Assembly (NCBI GenBank): GCA_039811185.1
Contig: JBDHYF010000006.1
Coordinates: forward strand, 62,001-126,000
Length of the DNA stretch: 64,000 bases
Source: JAEZDR01 sp039811185
GTDB lineage: Bacteria; Bacteroidota; Bacteroidia; Chitinophagales; Chitinophagaceae
Direction: 5' to 3'
A model generated the notes under the pieces. It was not told where the DNA came from. It saw nothing but the letters and a program-made list of their open reading frames with translations, and made no database searches. Position numbers and translations under genes: made by a program. The stretch's first letter is position 1. Each line of letters begins with the position of its first letter. This document shows positions 31,777 to 41,730 of the stretch, piece after piece.

Positions 31777-32385
31777 ATGATAGAACTATTTGATTTACAT
31801 TATTTTCCAAACATTTGCTATGTTAAGACATTAATTGATTCAAAAAATATTAAATATTTTGAATATGGTGCGCACCGGAAAATGAGTTTTTTGAACAAAT
31901 CTGTTATTCTGGGGAGCAATGGGTTAATTAAACTTTCGGTCCCGATAAAAGACGGCAGAAATCAAAAGATTGCGATATCGGGTTTGCAAATTGACTATAG
32001 TACAAAATGGCAGGTTTCGCATTGGCGCTCTATTGAGTCGTGTTATCGCAAGTCGCCCTTCTTTTTGTACTATGCCGATGCAGTACACGACCTCATTTTT
32101 GGAGACCACGAATCCTTCGTTGAATTAAATAAAACTATCATGCAGTGGGTTTTGAATGTTTGCAGAGCGGAGGTGGAAGTAGCTGACGGAAGTGAGGATG
32201 GCGACGAAATAAGCCGGGAGTATTTATACAGATGGTTGCCCAATAATTTTCAGTCGGTGGGTTGCGGACTCCGTCCTTACGTTCAGGTTTTTGAAGGCAA
32301 CGATGGCTTTCAGAGCAACCTGAGCATTTTGGATGCAGTTTTCTGTTTAGGCCCTCAGTTGACTGATTATGTACGAACGAGCTAA
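31777..32385 (+). CDS. WbqC-family protein
   Basis: A 202-residue protein of the WbqC-like family: LHYFPNICYVKTL near the N-terminus, EYGAHRKMSFLNKSVILGSNG, LSVPIKDGRNQKI, and the WQVSHWRSIESCYRKSPFFLYY block. Members occur near O-antigen and amino-sugar genes, but the reaction is not established. The start at 31777 matches the family N-terminus; ATG 31753 is possible. It stands alone between prmA and the PorP/SprF gene. Confidence 0.85.
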   Translation: MIELFDLHYFPNICYVKTLIDSKNIKYFEYGAHRKMSFLNKSVILGSNGLIKLSVPIKDGRNQKIAISGLQIDYSTKWQVSHWRSIESCYRKSPFFLYYADAVHDLIFGDHESFVELNKTIMQWVLNVCRAEVEVADGSEDGDEISREYLYRWLPNNFQSVGCGLRPYVQVFEGNDGFQSNLSILDAVFCLGPQLTDYVRTS

Positions 32386-32468
32386 GGTTTGACGGGCGGT
32401 AGAAATCCATTTTGATTGTTTTGTCAAAAGCCATTATTTTTAAAGCCTGAAACGTTAATATTCCCCTG

Positions 32469-33506
32469 ATGAGAAAGCTATTTGTTGCGACTGCGGTTTT
32501 GTGCTGCTTTGGAGTGAAGGCCCAGCAAAAGCCACACTATACTCAATATGTATTAAATAACTACATCTTAAATCCTGCGGTTGCCGGAATAGAAAATTAT
32601 TGGGATGCAAAAATTTCCCATCGCCGGCAATGGGTAGGGCTCGAAGGCGCTCCGGTGACCACCTATGTTACTATTCATGGGCCGCTGAGTAAAAACGATT
32701 ATGGAAGAGAGAACCCAACCACCGTTCATGCGCCTGGCGAAAACCCGCGCGGGCAAGCTTACTGGCAAGATTATACCTCCGGAAAAGGACATCATGGTAT
32801 TGGTTTTACCTTTCTTAGCGATAAGGTGGGACCTTTAACCAACACTTCCTTTGGCGCCACCTATGCCTATCATTTACCCGTTGCGCCCAAAACAACGCTT
32901 AGCATGGGTGCCACGCTCGGGCTGCAAAGTACCATGCTCGACCAGTCGAAACTGAATTTTGGATCCGGCTCGCCCTTTCCCGGTTACGATCCGAGTGTTG
33001 CAAATTCGGGCATGCTTCGGAAATGGAATCCCGACATCAGCGCCGGCCTTTGGTTGTACTCGTCCGACTTCTTTGTAGGTGTTTCTGCGCAACAGTTATA
33101 TCCCGGTGCGCTCGACTTTTCCGATCCCAATGCTGTTAAACCAAACGAATCGGGTAAGTTAATTCCCCATGTATTCGGCACTGCGGGTTTCAGGGTTTTT
33201 GCATCGGACGACATCAGCATCTTACCTTCTATTATGATGCGTTATGCCGCGCCATTGCCGGTTGGATTTGACGTAAACGCTAAGGTGCTGTATCGCGACT
33301 TTATTTGGGCAGGCGGATCCTATCGTGTAAATGATGGCTTTGCGGCAATGGTTGGCGTGAGCGTGAACAGTACCATTAACATTGGATATAGCTACGACAT
33401 TGTTACGAGTAAACTGAATACCGTTACCAAGGGATCGCACGAGTTCTTGATTGGATTTTTTCTCGGAAATCAGTACGGCGACCTTTGTCCGAGAAACCTT
33501 TGGTAG
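32469..33506 (+). CDS. PorP/SprF-family type IX secretion membrane protein
   Basis: A 345-residue outer-membrane protein with signal MRKLFVATAVLCCFGVKAQ. It opens with QQKPHYTQYVLNNYILNPAVAGIENY, the diagnostic PorP/SprF start, and continues as alternating beta strands (HGIGFTFLSDKVG, LSMGATLGLQ, VGVSAQQLYPG, SINIGYSYDIV-like end) of a barrel. Members partner with type IX secretion substrates or gliding proteins; the adhesin partner is usually next door but is not seen here. A terminator follows at 33526-33555. Confidence 0.92.
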   Translation: MRKLFVATAVLCCFGVKAQQKPHYTQYVLNNYILNPAVAGIENYWDAKISHRRQWVGLEGAPVTTYVTIHGPLSKNDYGRENPTTVHAPGENPRGQAYWQDYTSGKGHHGIGFTFLSDKVGPLTNTSFGATYAYHLPVAPKTTLSMGATLGLQSTMLDQSKLNFGSGSPFPGYDPSVANSGMLRKWNPDISAGLWLYSSDFFVGVSAQQLYPGALDFSDPNAVKPNESGKLIPHVFGTAGFRVFASDDISILPSIMMRYAAPLPVGFDVNAKVLYRDFIWAGGSYRVNDGFAAMVGVSVNSTINIGYSYDIVTSKLNTVTKGSHEFLIGFFLGNQYGDLCPRNLW

Positions 33507-33525
33507 ACCCACTTTTCGTTAAGGA

Positions 33526-33555
33526 AACCGCGGCCTTTGGGTGCGCGGTTTTTTT
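33526..33555 (+). terminator. Rho-independent terminator after PorP/SprF gene
   Basis: Stem AACCGCG (33526-33532) with CGCGGTT (33544-33550), 11-nt loop, followed by seven T. It lies 20 nt after the stop. Confidence 0.85.
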
Positions 33556-33729
33556 GTTGCGCGAAGGGGTGAACGCCGATGGGCTGCGGGACTGCAACGG
33601 CATCCTTTTTTGCAAAGCAAAAAAGATATAGTGGAAGGCCCGGCGCTGCTGCTGCACACAGCGGGCAAGCCGACAGCCCCAAACCAACCACCTATGGCAA
33701 AACTTTTGAATATAGAAGCATAAAACAGT

Positions 33730-33954
33730 ATGGCAAAGTATTCGAAAAAAGCCGGAGAAAAGGTTGAGGAGGCAATGAAAGAAATGAAAGCAGGCAAACT
33801 GAAAACCGGTTCGGGTAAAAAAGTAACCAGCCGGAAACAAGCCATTGCCATCGGTTTATCTGAAGCGAGAGAAGAGGGCGCCAAGGTGCCTAAAAAAAGC
33901 AGCGGCATAAAAAAATCAGCCGCTAAAAAACCGGCAGCGAAAAAAAGCAGTTAA
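33730..33954 (+). CDS. DUF6496 family small Lys-rich protein
   Basis: A 74-residue basic protein. Residues 4-52 match the DUF6496 pattern (KKAGEKVEEAMKEMKAGKL ... TSRKQAIAIGLSEAREEG), and the C-terminal 20 residues are an Ala/Lys/Pro tract resembling histone H1 tails. Nucleic-acid binding is plausible but not shown. Its stop codon is in a TTAA tetranucleotide shared with the convergent BrkB gene. A -7-like AACTTTTG (one mismatch) lies about 20 nt upstream. Confidence 0.82.
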   Translation: MAKYSKKAGEKVEEAMKEMKAGKLKTGSGKKVTSRKQAIAIGLSEAREEGAKVPKKSSGIKKSAAKKPAAKKSS

Positions 33955-34877
33955 GCCGCTTTTCGCTTTTGATATTTCAGCTGGTCGATTGCCACGTTGA
34001 GTTCATAGCCAAGTAACAAAACGAGCGAGTTGAAGAAAATCAGCGACATCATAATGATTACAGATCCAATGGAGCCGTAGAGCGAGTTTACGGTTACAAA
34101 GTTGTTTACCCAAAGCGAAAAGAGCCAGGTTAGCATCAAAACCAAAACAGTTGAAAATATGGCTCCTGCAGAAATGAGCGGCCCGCGCTTTTTTTGAGAG
34201 GGCGCATATTTGTAGATGGTTCCGATGGAAACGATAAATAAACCGATGATGAAGAGCCAACGCAGGCTTTTTATCCACCATATCAGCTCAGTATTGGTGA
34301 TGTTCATCCACTCCATTAAGTTATCGAACAACCAATTTTGACCTGCGAGAATGAGAAAGGTTCCGATCAGCAGAAATAAGATAACAACGGTGAGTTTGAT
34401 AGCGCGCCAACGTTTTATAAGGAAATTCGATTTTTTTATTTCTACCACCGACCGGTCGAAGGTGCGGATTACGCCCATCATTGCATTGGAGGCTGAAAAA
34501 ATCATCCATAAGAAACCAAACGAAAGCAGACCTATGCGTGTTTTATTTAAGTTTTCATCGAGAAAGCCCTGGAACCGGGCAATCAGCCGGGCAGTATTTT
34601 CGTTGGGAGCAATATCGGAGATAAAGTTTTGCATCTGTTGCTGAATGCTGTCAGCAAGTGGAGTAAGGGGAATGAGCGTGAGCAGAAAGATGGTGGCAGC
34701 CGGAATAGCCATTAAGAAACTGAATGAAATACTGGCGGCGCGTTCGCTGAGGTTTGTTTTTTTCAGTTGTAATGAAAAGGCGGACAGCACTTCAGGGAGC
34801 GGGAAGCCTGCCATCCCGGGAAGGATGATTTGCGCCATCCATTTTTGAGCAGCATTTCGATAATGTGGTTTTTTCAA
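33951..34877 (-). CDS. YihY/BrkB-family inner-membrane protein
   Basis: A 308-residue protein with six membrane helices characteristic of the YihY (BrkB) family: ERAASISFSFLMAIPAATIFLLTLIPL, GLLSFGFLWMIFSASNAMMGVIRTFD, then further helices near residues 165-185, 205-225, 240-260 and 270-295. The role of the family is not firmly known; links to LPS and envelope transport have been proposed. It starts 8 nt after dnaE on the same strand, so it is probably co-transcribed. Confidence 0.9.
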   Translation of the reverse strand: MKKPHYRNAAQKWMAQIILPGMAGFPLPEVLSAFSLQLKKTNLSERAASISFSFLMAIPAATIFLLTLIPLTPLADSIQQQMQNFISDIAPNENTARLIARFQGFLDENLNKTRIGLLSFGFLWMIFSASNAMMGVIRTFDRSVVEIKKSNFLIKRWRAIKLTVVILFLLIGTFLILAGQNWLFDNLMEWMNITNTELIWWIKSLRWLFIIGLFIVSIGTIYKYAPSQKKRGPLISAGAIFSTVLVLMLTWLFSLWVNNFVTVNSLYGSIGSVIIMMSLIFFNSLVLLLGYELNVAIDQLKYQKRKAA

Positions 34878-34885
34878 ATCAGTCC

Positions 34886-37800
34886 CTAATTTAAATGCAC
34901 TTTTAAGTCCCAGTTATACTGTTTCCGTAAAAAATCGGTTAGTTCGTCGCTTACGGAAATGCCGTTGTCGTCGGGTGTGCTCAAATTCGTGCTTATTTGG
35001 TCTTCTGTTGAATATATATTAAAACGAAGTTGTGTTTTTCCCGGATTGTTTGCTATCAGTGCAATAAGGTTTTCGAGTGTAGCACTGGTGATATCGGTTG
35101 CGGGAACAGTAATCTCTATCACTTTGGTTACTGACTTTTTTAAGGAGTCGAGCAGGCTTAGGTTTAATATTTTTATTTCGAAGCTGCTGCCTTTAAACCG
35201 TTGTGCAAACGTAGCGAGAATAACCACTTTTGTGCCCGGCTCCATATAGTTTTTGTAGTGAATGTATGTTTCTCCAAACAGGCGCAACTCGTAAGTGTCG
35301 GTAAAATCTTCTATCACCATAACGCCATAGTCTTTCCCGTGTTTGGTGAGCCGGTGTTCGCCTTTCACCACCATTCCTGCAATTCTAACAACAGGAGGGA
35401 AGGGGCTGTCGTTGATGCTGCTTTCTATTTCTTTAAAGTCCGCTATTGAGAGGATGTTGTAGTAAGCGAATTCGAACTGAAAGGCATCTAAAGGATGGCC
35501 GCTCATAAACATTCCGGTAACGGCTTTTTCATGTTTCAGCATTTCCGGCTGTGACCAGCGTTCGCAATCCGCCAGCTTTGGCGGAGGCACAAACTGGTTA
35601 ACGGTATCGCCAAATAAAGTGTTGGTGTCGTTTAATTTACTGGACTGATATTGATTTCCGAACAGTGATATTTTTTCGAGGTTAGATTTTGCTTCGCCTT
35701 TACCGATATGAAAATACTGGGCGCGGTGCATTTCGTTGAAGCAATCGAATGCGCCTGCATACACCAGATTTTCAAGCGCTTTCTTGTTAACCGTGCGCTG
35801 ATTAATTCTTTTAATAAAATCGAAGATGTCGGTAAACAGGCCGTTTTTGTTCCGCTCCTGCACGATGCTTTCGATAGCAGCATCTCCTACGCTGCTGATG
35901 CCCATAAATCCGAAACGCACTTCACCTTTTTTATTTACGGCAAAGCCGCTTTGTGATTCGTTGATGTCGGGGCCGAGTATTTTAATTCCCATCCGTTTAC
36001 ACTCTTCTGTAAAAAACTTTATCTTATCGGAAGCGCCCTTTGAGTGGTTTAGAACGGCAGCCATATATTCGGATGGGTAGTGTGCTTTCAGGTATCCGGT
36101 TTGAAAAGCCACCAAGGCATAACAGGTGGAGTGCGACTTATTAAATGCGTATTGGGCAAAGGCTTCCCAATCGGTCCAAATTTTTTCTATAATCTTTTCG
36201 TCGTGACCATTTTTTTTGGCGCCTTCAACGAATACGCTTTTCATTTTTGCAATGGTGGGTTTGTGTTTTTTTCCCATTGCTTTCCGTAGCACGTCGGCAT
36301 CGCCTTTTGAGAAGCCGGCAAGCTTTTGCGAGAGCAGCATCACCTGTTCCTGGTAAACGGTAATACCATAAGTTTCTTTCAGCAATTCTTCCATTTCCGG
36401 CAAATCGTATTCAACGGGTTCGAGCCCGTTTTTGCGTGCAATAAACTTCGGGATGTAGGCCATTGGTCCGGGGCGATATAAGGCGTTCATGGCAATGAGG
36501 TCGCCAAATTTCTCCGGTTTTAATTCTTTCAAAAATTTCTGCATGGGCGCGCTTTCAAACTGAAAGGTACCGTTGGTTTCACCAGCCTGGTACAGTTCGA
36601 AAGTTTTTGCATCGTCGAGCGGAATATTATCGAGATCGATTTGGACGTTATGATTTTGCCGGATGAGTTCGAGTGCTGTTTTTAAAATAGAAAGAGTTTT
36701 CAAGCCCAAAAAATCCATCTTAATTACCCCTGCTTCCTCAATAACTTTTCCCTCAATTTGTGTAACCCAGAGGTCTGAATCTTTGCTCACTGCTACCGGC
36801 ATCAGTTCCATCAAATCTTTCGGAGCAATAATGATACCCGCAGCATGCACGCCGGTGTTGCGGATATTGCCTTCTAATTTTTCTGCTTCCCGTAAAACCT
36901 GGGCGTGCGGCTGATTGGAGTTGTAAATGGCGCGCAGCTTTTTAATTCTTTCCAGATCATCGGCGTTGTATCCGTCCTTCTCTTCCAGCGATCCCTCGCC
37001 TTCTTTCGCTGTCAGCGGCGCATGCAGCACACGCTTTAATATAGTGCCCGGCTTTTCAGGTACCAGTTTAGAAAGCATATCTGTTTCTGCCGGCGCAAAC
37101 GATAATGCCCTGCCCACGTCTTTAATGCTCATTTTTGCGGCCATGGTACCGTAGGTAATAATTTGAGCTACCTGATTTTTGCCGTATTTGTCTACCACGT
37201 ATTCAATCACTTTCTGCCGGCCTTCGTCATCAAAATCGGTGTCAATATCAGGCATCGATTTCCTGTCGGGATTTAAAAACCTTTCAAACAGTAAATTATA
37301 TTTTACGGGATCGATGTTGGTGATACCGATGCAGTAGGCAACTACACTGCCGGCAGCCGAACCGCGTCCGGGGCCAACAAATACGCCCATCTCTTTGCCG
37401 GCTTTAATAAAGTCGGATACGATAAGAAAATACCCCGCAAAGCCCATTGTTTTAATGGTAAACAATTCAAAATCTATTCGCTCCCTTATTTCTTCGGTGA
37501 TTTCGCTATAGCGTTGCCGGGCGCCTTCATAAGTAAGGAAATGAAGATAATTCCATTGGTTGTTGTTATTGTCGGCCTCAGTTTGAAACTCGGGCGGGAG
37601 CGGAAATGCCGGCAGCAAAATATCTTTCTGGAGATTCAGGGGTTTTATTTTGTCCACGACGGCATTCGTGTTCTCAATAGCTTCCGGAATGTCCGCAAAC
37701 AACTGCTTCATTTCGGACGTCGTTTTAAAATAGAATTCGTTGTTAGGAAATTTAAACCGCCGGTTCTTTAGCTGTAAGTCATCCTGCACCATATCGTCGA

Positions 37801-38554
37801 AGCCCGGCATAGATTGCAAGCTTCCCGTATTGATGCACAGAAGCAGGTCGTGTGCATTATAGTCTTCCACATCTATATAATGGCTGTCGTTCGTTGCAAT
37901 TACCGGAACGTTGTATTTTTTTGCAAACTTTAAAAGTGTGGCGTTGATACATTCCTGCTCTTCCATCGAGTGGCGCTGAAGTTCTATATAAAAGTCATCG
38001 CCGAACAAGTTGTGCCACCATGTAAACTCGCGTTCTGCTTCTTCTTCGCCTTTTTTCAAAATCGTTTGCGGAATGTAGGCGCCAATACAGCAAGTGGTGG
38101 CAATCAGGCCTTCATGATATTTTTCAATGAGTTCCTTATCTATGCGCGGGTATTTGCTGTATAAGCCTTCGGTATAACCCAGTGAGGTAAGCTTAATTAA
38201 ATTCTTATATCCAACATCATCTTTTGCAAGCAGCACCTGATGGTAACGATTGTCTTTTTTATCTTTTGTAAATGTTTTTACGTGTCGGTTTTCAACCACA
38301 TAAAACTCGCACCCCACCACTGGTTTTACAACCGGCTCCTTTATGTCTTTTCCGTCGGCATCTTTGCCAACTATCCTTGTGTTTTCCCAGGCTTCTTTCA
38401 CAAACTGAAAAACGCCGAACATATTTCCGTGGTCGGTTATGGCAACAGCCGGCATTCCATCTTTTCCTGCTTTAGCAAACAACTTCTTTACAGATGCAAA
38501 TCCATCGAGAAGCGAGTATTCGGTGTGTACATGAAGATGGGAAAATTGTGACAT
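34886..38554 (-). CDS. dnaE: DNA polymerase III subunit alpha
   Basis: A 1222-residue replicative polymerase. It begins with the PHP domain (FSHLHVHTEYSLLDGF), has the palm-domain catalytic aspartates D436 and D438 in PDIDTDF, the FVGPGRGSAAGS nucleotide-binding segment before it, an HhH segment, and a C-terminal OB-fold (VRIAGMVVKGEHRLTKHGKDYGVMVIED). ATG 38554 (MSQFSHLHVH) is the family start; upstream in-frame codons to 38599 are disfavoured. Length is slightly above E. coli DnaE, normal for Bacteroidota. It leads an apparent two-gene operon with the YihY/BrkB gene. Confidence 0.96.
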   Translation of the reverse strand: MSQFSHLHVHTEYSLLDGFASVKKLFAKAGKDGMPAVAITDHGNMFGVFQFVKEAWENTRIVGKDADGKDIKEPVVKPVVGCEFYVVENRHVKTFTKDKKDNRYHQVLLAKDDVGYKNLIKLTSLGYTEGLYSKYPRIDKELIEKYHEGLIATTCCIGAYIPQTILKKGEEEAEREFTWWHNLFGDDFYIELQRHSMEEQECINATLLKFAKKYNVPVIATNDSHYIDVEDYNAHDLLLCINTGSLQSMPGFDDMVQDDLQLKNRRFKFPNNEFYFKTTSEMKQLFADIPEAIENTNAVVDKIKPLNLQKDILLPAFPLPPEFQTEADNNNNQWNYLHFLTYEGARQRYSEITEEIRERIDFELFTIKTMGFAGYFLIVSDFIKAGKEMGVFVGPGRGSAAGSVVAYCIGITNIDPVKYNLLFERFLNPDRKSMPDIDTDFDDEGRQKVIEYVVDKYGKNQVAQIITYGTMAAKMSIKDVGRALSFAPAETDMLSKLVPEKPGTILKRVLHAPLTAKEGEGSLEEKDGYNADDLERIKKLRAIYNSNQPHAQVLREAEKLEGNIRNTGVHAAGIIIAPKDLMELMPVAVSKDSDLWVTQIEGKVIEEAGVIKMDFLGLKTLSILKTALELIRQNHNVQIDLDNIPLDDAKTFELYQAGETNGTFQFESAPMQKFLKELKPEKFGDLIAMNALYRPGPMAYIPKFIARKNGLEPVEYDLPEMEELLKETYGITVYQEQVMLLSQKLAGFSKGDADVLRKAMGKKHKPTIAKMKSVFVEGAKKNGHDEKIIEKIWTDWEAFAQYAFNKSHSTCYALVAFQTGYLKAHYPSEYMAAVLNHSKGASDKIKFFTEECKRMGIKILGPDINESQSGFAVNKKGEVRFGFMGISSVGDAAIESIVQERNKNGLFTDIFDFIKRINQRTVNKKALENLVYAGAFDCFNEMHRAQYFHIGKGEAKSNLEKISLFGNQYQSSKLNDTNTLFGDTVNQFVPPPKLADCERWSQPEMLKHEKAVTGMFMSGHPLDAFQFEFAYYNILSIADFKEIESSINDSPFPPVVRIAGMVVKGEHRLTKHGKDYGVMVIEDFTDTYELRLFGETYIHYKNYMEPGTKVVILATFAQRFKGSSFEIKILNLSLLDSLKKSVTKVIEITVPATDITSATLENLIALIANNPGKTQLRFNIYSTEDQISTNLSTPDDNGISVSDELTDFLRKQYNWDLKVHLN

Positions 38555-38721
38555 GATGTGAATCAGAATTTTTAAAGTACGAAACCTGCAATTTCGCAAA
38601 TAAATCAGCCGGACTGGATTGAGTTTTCCACAACAAAAAAATAATTAACGATTAGCGCTAAGTTTTCCACTATAACAGTTTTGAAACTTTTGTGCTTTTA
38701 TATTGCATTTTTTGATTTGAT

Positions 38722-39438
38722 ATGAACACCATTAAAAACCTTTTTACGGCAGCTTTAGTGTTGTTAGCCTTCAGTAGTTGCAAAAGCTTTAACAGCCTTG
38801 CAGTTAAAGACAATTCAACCGCAAAATCATCATCAAAAAAACGTTCGGGCGACGTAAAGTTCCTGAAGAATATTAAGGTTACTCCGGGAAACACAGCGGC
38901 TGCCACCAAACACTCTTCTTCTTCAAAAAAATACGGCGCCTTAAATACAGAAGGGAAAGGCTTGAAAACGCCCGCCGGTTTCAATATCGAACATGCTGAC
39001 TGGCTTCAGTTTAAATACGCCATCTTAACCGACGTTACGGTAGAAAAGCTGTTAAACGTTCCGCTGTTAAAAGTGATAGACTACTGGTACGGAACAAAAT
39101 ACTGTATTGGCGGCAGTACAACAAACTGTGTAGACTGTTCCGCCTTTACGCAGAGTGTTTTAAGAGATGCTTTTCAAACCGATATTCCGCGAACTGCACA
39201 GGATCAGTTTAATAACGTAAACAAGATCGATGTTTCCGAACTGCGCGAGGGCGATCTGGTTTTTTTTAACACCGGCGGCCGCGCCATTTCGCACGTGGGT
39301 GTGTACTTGCTCAATAACAAATTTGTGCACGCAGCAACGAGCGGCGGTGTGATGGTGAGTGATCTGAACGAGACGTACTGGAAATCGCGATTCCGCGGCG
39401 CAGGACGCGCTATCGCCGGTACGGCCGGTATTCGCTGA
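38722..39438 (+). CDS. NlpC/P60-family lipoprotein peptidase (C40)
   Basis: A 238-residue exported protein. The signal ends in lipobox FSSC with C20. A Ser/Lys-rich linker (30-75) leads to the NlpC/P60 domain with nucleophile C139 in NCVDCSAF, H191 in ISHVGVYL and polar H203 in FVHAATSGGV. Such enzymes cleave peptide crosslinks or stems of peptidoglycan. Divergent from dnaE; purL follows 78 nt downstream. Confidence 0.93.
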   Translation: MNTIKNLFTAALVLLAFSSCKSFNSLAVKDNSTAKSSSKKRSGDVKFLKNIKVTPGNTAAATKHSSSSKKYGALNTEGKGLKTPAGFNIEHADWLQFKYAILTDVTVEKLLNVPLLKVIDYWYGTKYCIGGSTTNCVDCSAFTQSVLRDAFQTDIPRTAQDQFNNVNKIDVSELREGDLVFFNTGGRAISHVGVYLLNNKFVHAATSGGVMVSDLNETYWKSRFRGAGRAIAGTAGIR

Positions 39439-39500
39439 AAATTATCCCCAAATATTTCAGCCTAAATTGATATTCAACTTTTAGATAAGCGAGGGTTGCT

Positions 39501-39508
39501 TACCTTCG
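39501..39508 (+). promoter_or_regulatory. -7-like promoter element for purL
   Basis: TACCTTCG, one mismatch to TAnnTTTG, 8 nt upstream of the purL ATG at 39517, implying a very short leader. Confidence 0.4.
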
Positions 39509-39516
39509 CCATCGTT

Positions 39517-41730
39517 ATGGAAATAACGGCAAAAACCGCAAAGCAACTTCGCCTTACAGAAGAAGAATTTGAACTGATTAAGTCTAAGCTAAAACGCGTT
39601 CCCAATTTCACTGAACTCTGTGCTTTCAGTGGTATGTGGAGCGAGCACTGCAGCTACAAGAATTCTATTAAATGGCTGAAAACACTGCCCCGCGATGGTG
39701 AAAAAATGCTTGTTGCGGCAGGCGAAGAAAACGCCGGACTAATGGATATCGGCGATGGCTATGGCGTAGTATTTAAAATTGAAAGCCATAATCATCCTTC
39801 GGCAATTGAACCATTTCAGGGTGCAGCAACGGGGGTTGGTGGAATTCAGCGCGATATTTTTACGATGGGCGCACGGCCGGTGGCCTCGCTCAACAGCTTG
39901 CGCTTTGGAAATTTATCTGATAAAAAAACACAGCGGCTGCTCGATGGAGTAGTTCGCGGCATTGGGCACTACGGAAATTGTTTTGGCGTGCCAACGGTAG
40001 CTGGCGAAACTTATTTCGACGATAGTTACCATTCCAATCCGCTGGTAAATGCCATGAGCGTGGGCATCGTCAAAATCGGAAAAACGGTGTCGGCCATTGC
40101 GAAGGGCGCGGGAAACCCGGTGATTTATGTGGGAAGCGCTACCGGAAAAGATGGTATCGGCGGAGCATCGTTTGCAAGCGCAGAGATAACGGACGAGAGT
40201 GCCGAGGAACTGCCGGCGGTGCAGGTAGGCGATCCCTTTCAGGAAAAGAAGTTGTTGGAAGCTTGCCTCGAGGCGATAGAAGTTGGGGGTATTGTGGGAA
40301 TGCAGGATATGGGTGCGGCAGGAATTATTTGCTCCACCGCAGAGATGAGTGCCAAAGGAAATTCCGGAATGCACATCGACCTCGGGAAAGTTCCTACCCG
40401 CCAAAAGAATATGAAAGCATGGGAACTGCTGTTGAGCGAAAGCCAGGAGCGGATGTTGTTGGTTGTTGAAAAAGGAAAGGAGCAGCCGATACTCGATGTT
40501 TTTAAGAAGTGGGATTTGGAAGCTTCCACCATTGGCGAGGTTACCGATGACGGAATGCTGAACTTCTATTTACACAATGAACTGCAAGCCGCTGTTCCGG
40601 CTTTTGAGTTGGTGTTGGGAGGCGGTGCGCCACAGTACGACCGTATATATTCACAACCGGACTATTATAACGAAATAGCATTGTTTTCGATAAACGATGT
40701 CACGGATGTAGCGTCCGGCCAGCTGCAAGAAATAGCAAGGCAGCTTTTAGCGCTGCCAAACATTGCATCTAAAAAACTCATTTTCGAACAGTACGACAGT
40801 ATGGTAGGTGCAGCTACCGCTTCTACCAACAATCCTTCTGATGCTGCCATCGTCTTCCTTCGTGAAACCGGAAAAGCGTTGGCCGTTACGGTGGACTGTA
40901 ACAGCCGTTATGTTTATGCCGATGCCCGCACAGGCGCTATGATTGCGGTTGCGGAGGCGGCGCGTAACATCGTCTGCAGCGGCGCACAGCCGTTGGGCGT
41001 TACAAATTGTTTAAACTTCGGAAATCCTTACGACGCCTCGGTTTACTTTCAGTTTGTAAACGCCGTACAAGGCATGGGCGAAGCTTGCAGAAAATTCAAC
41101 ACACCGGTAACAGGTGGCAACGTAAGCTTTTACAACCAAAATCCGGACGGGCCGGTTTATCCAACGCCCACCATAGGGATGGTTGGATTATTAGACGACA
41201 TTACGTCAGCGATGGGCTTGTCGTTTAAAGATGTTGGAGATAAGATTGTTTTACTTGGAACAGTGCGGGATGATGTTGGGTGCAGCGAATACCTCCATCA
41301 AAATCGCGGTTATAAAAAATCAGCCGTTCCTTATTTTGATCTTGAAGAGGAATGGAAGCTGCAACAATTCCTTAGTGCAATCATTCGCGAAAAACTGGTA
41401 AAAAGCGCGCACGACGTTAGTGAAGGCGGGCTTGTCACAACTGTGTTTGAGTCGTGCTTTTTTCATGAAAAAGGATTTGCTTTATCCGTGCAGCCGCCCG
41501 GACGTAACGATGCTTTCTGGTTTGGCGAATCGCAAAGCAGGGTAGTAGTGAGTTGCGCTGAAAGCAAGGTTGAAAAGCTACTCGGTCAAGCGCAGTCTGC
41601 GGGTGTGGCGGCTGTTACTATCGGCTCGGTTACCGATGGGAGTGTTATGGTAAATTCAGAAAGTTGGGGACATATTTCTGTATGGAAAAAAATATACGAC
41701 GAGGCAATCGAAAACATAATTAAACAATGA
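39517..41730 (+). CDS. purL: Phosphoribosylformylglycinamidine synthase, short PurL type
   Basis: Makes FGAM from FGAR with ATP in purine synthesis. At 737 residues it is the short PurL, which lacks the glutaminase domain and so needs separate PurQ and PurS; neither is in the window. Visible motifs: WSEHCSYKNSIKWL, the ATP-binding GVVFKIESHNHPSAIEPFQGAATG, GGIQRDIFTMGARP and the second half GAMIAVAEAARNIVCSGAQP with NPYDASVYFQF. ATG 39517 (EITAKTAKQLRLTEEE) is the family start; an upstream TTG at 39496 overlaps the promoter. Its end overlaps hldD by 4 nt. Confidence 0.95.
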   Translation: MEITAKTAKQLRLTEEEFELIKSKLKRVPNFTELCAFSGMWSEHCSYKNSIKWLKTLPRDGEKMLVAAGEENAGLMDIGDGYGVVFKIESHNHPSAIEPFQGAATGVGGIQRDIFTMGARPVASLNSLRFGNLSDKKTQRLLDGVVRGIGHYGNCFGVPTVAGETYFDDSYHSNPLVNAMSVGIVKIGKTVSAIAKGAGNPVIYVGSATGKDGIGGASFASAEITDESAEELPAVQVGDPFQEKKLLEACLEAIEVGGIVGMQDMGAAGIICSTAEMSAKGNSGMHIDLGKVPTRQKNMKAWELLLSESQERMLLVVEKGKEQPILDVFKKWDLEASTIGEVTDDGMLNFYLHNELQAAVPAFELVLGGGAPQYDRIYSQPDYYNEIALFSINDVTDVASGQLQEIARQLLALPNIASKKLIFEQYDSMVGAATASTNNPSDAAIVFLRETGKALAVTVDCNSRYVYADARTGAMIAVAEAARNIVCSGAQPLGVTNCLNFGNPYDASVYFQFVNAVQGMGEACRKFNTPVTGGNVSFYNQNPDGPVYPTPTIGMVGLLDDITSAMGLSFKDVGDKIVLLGTVRDDVGCSEYLHQNRGYKKSAVPYFDLEEEWKLQQFLSAIIREKLVKSAHDVSEGGLVTTVFESCFFHEKGFALSVQPPGRNDAFWFGESQSRVVVSCAESKVEKLLGQAQSAGVAAVTIGSVTDGSVMVNSESWGHISVWKKIYDEAIENIIKQ

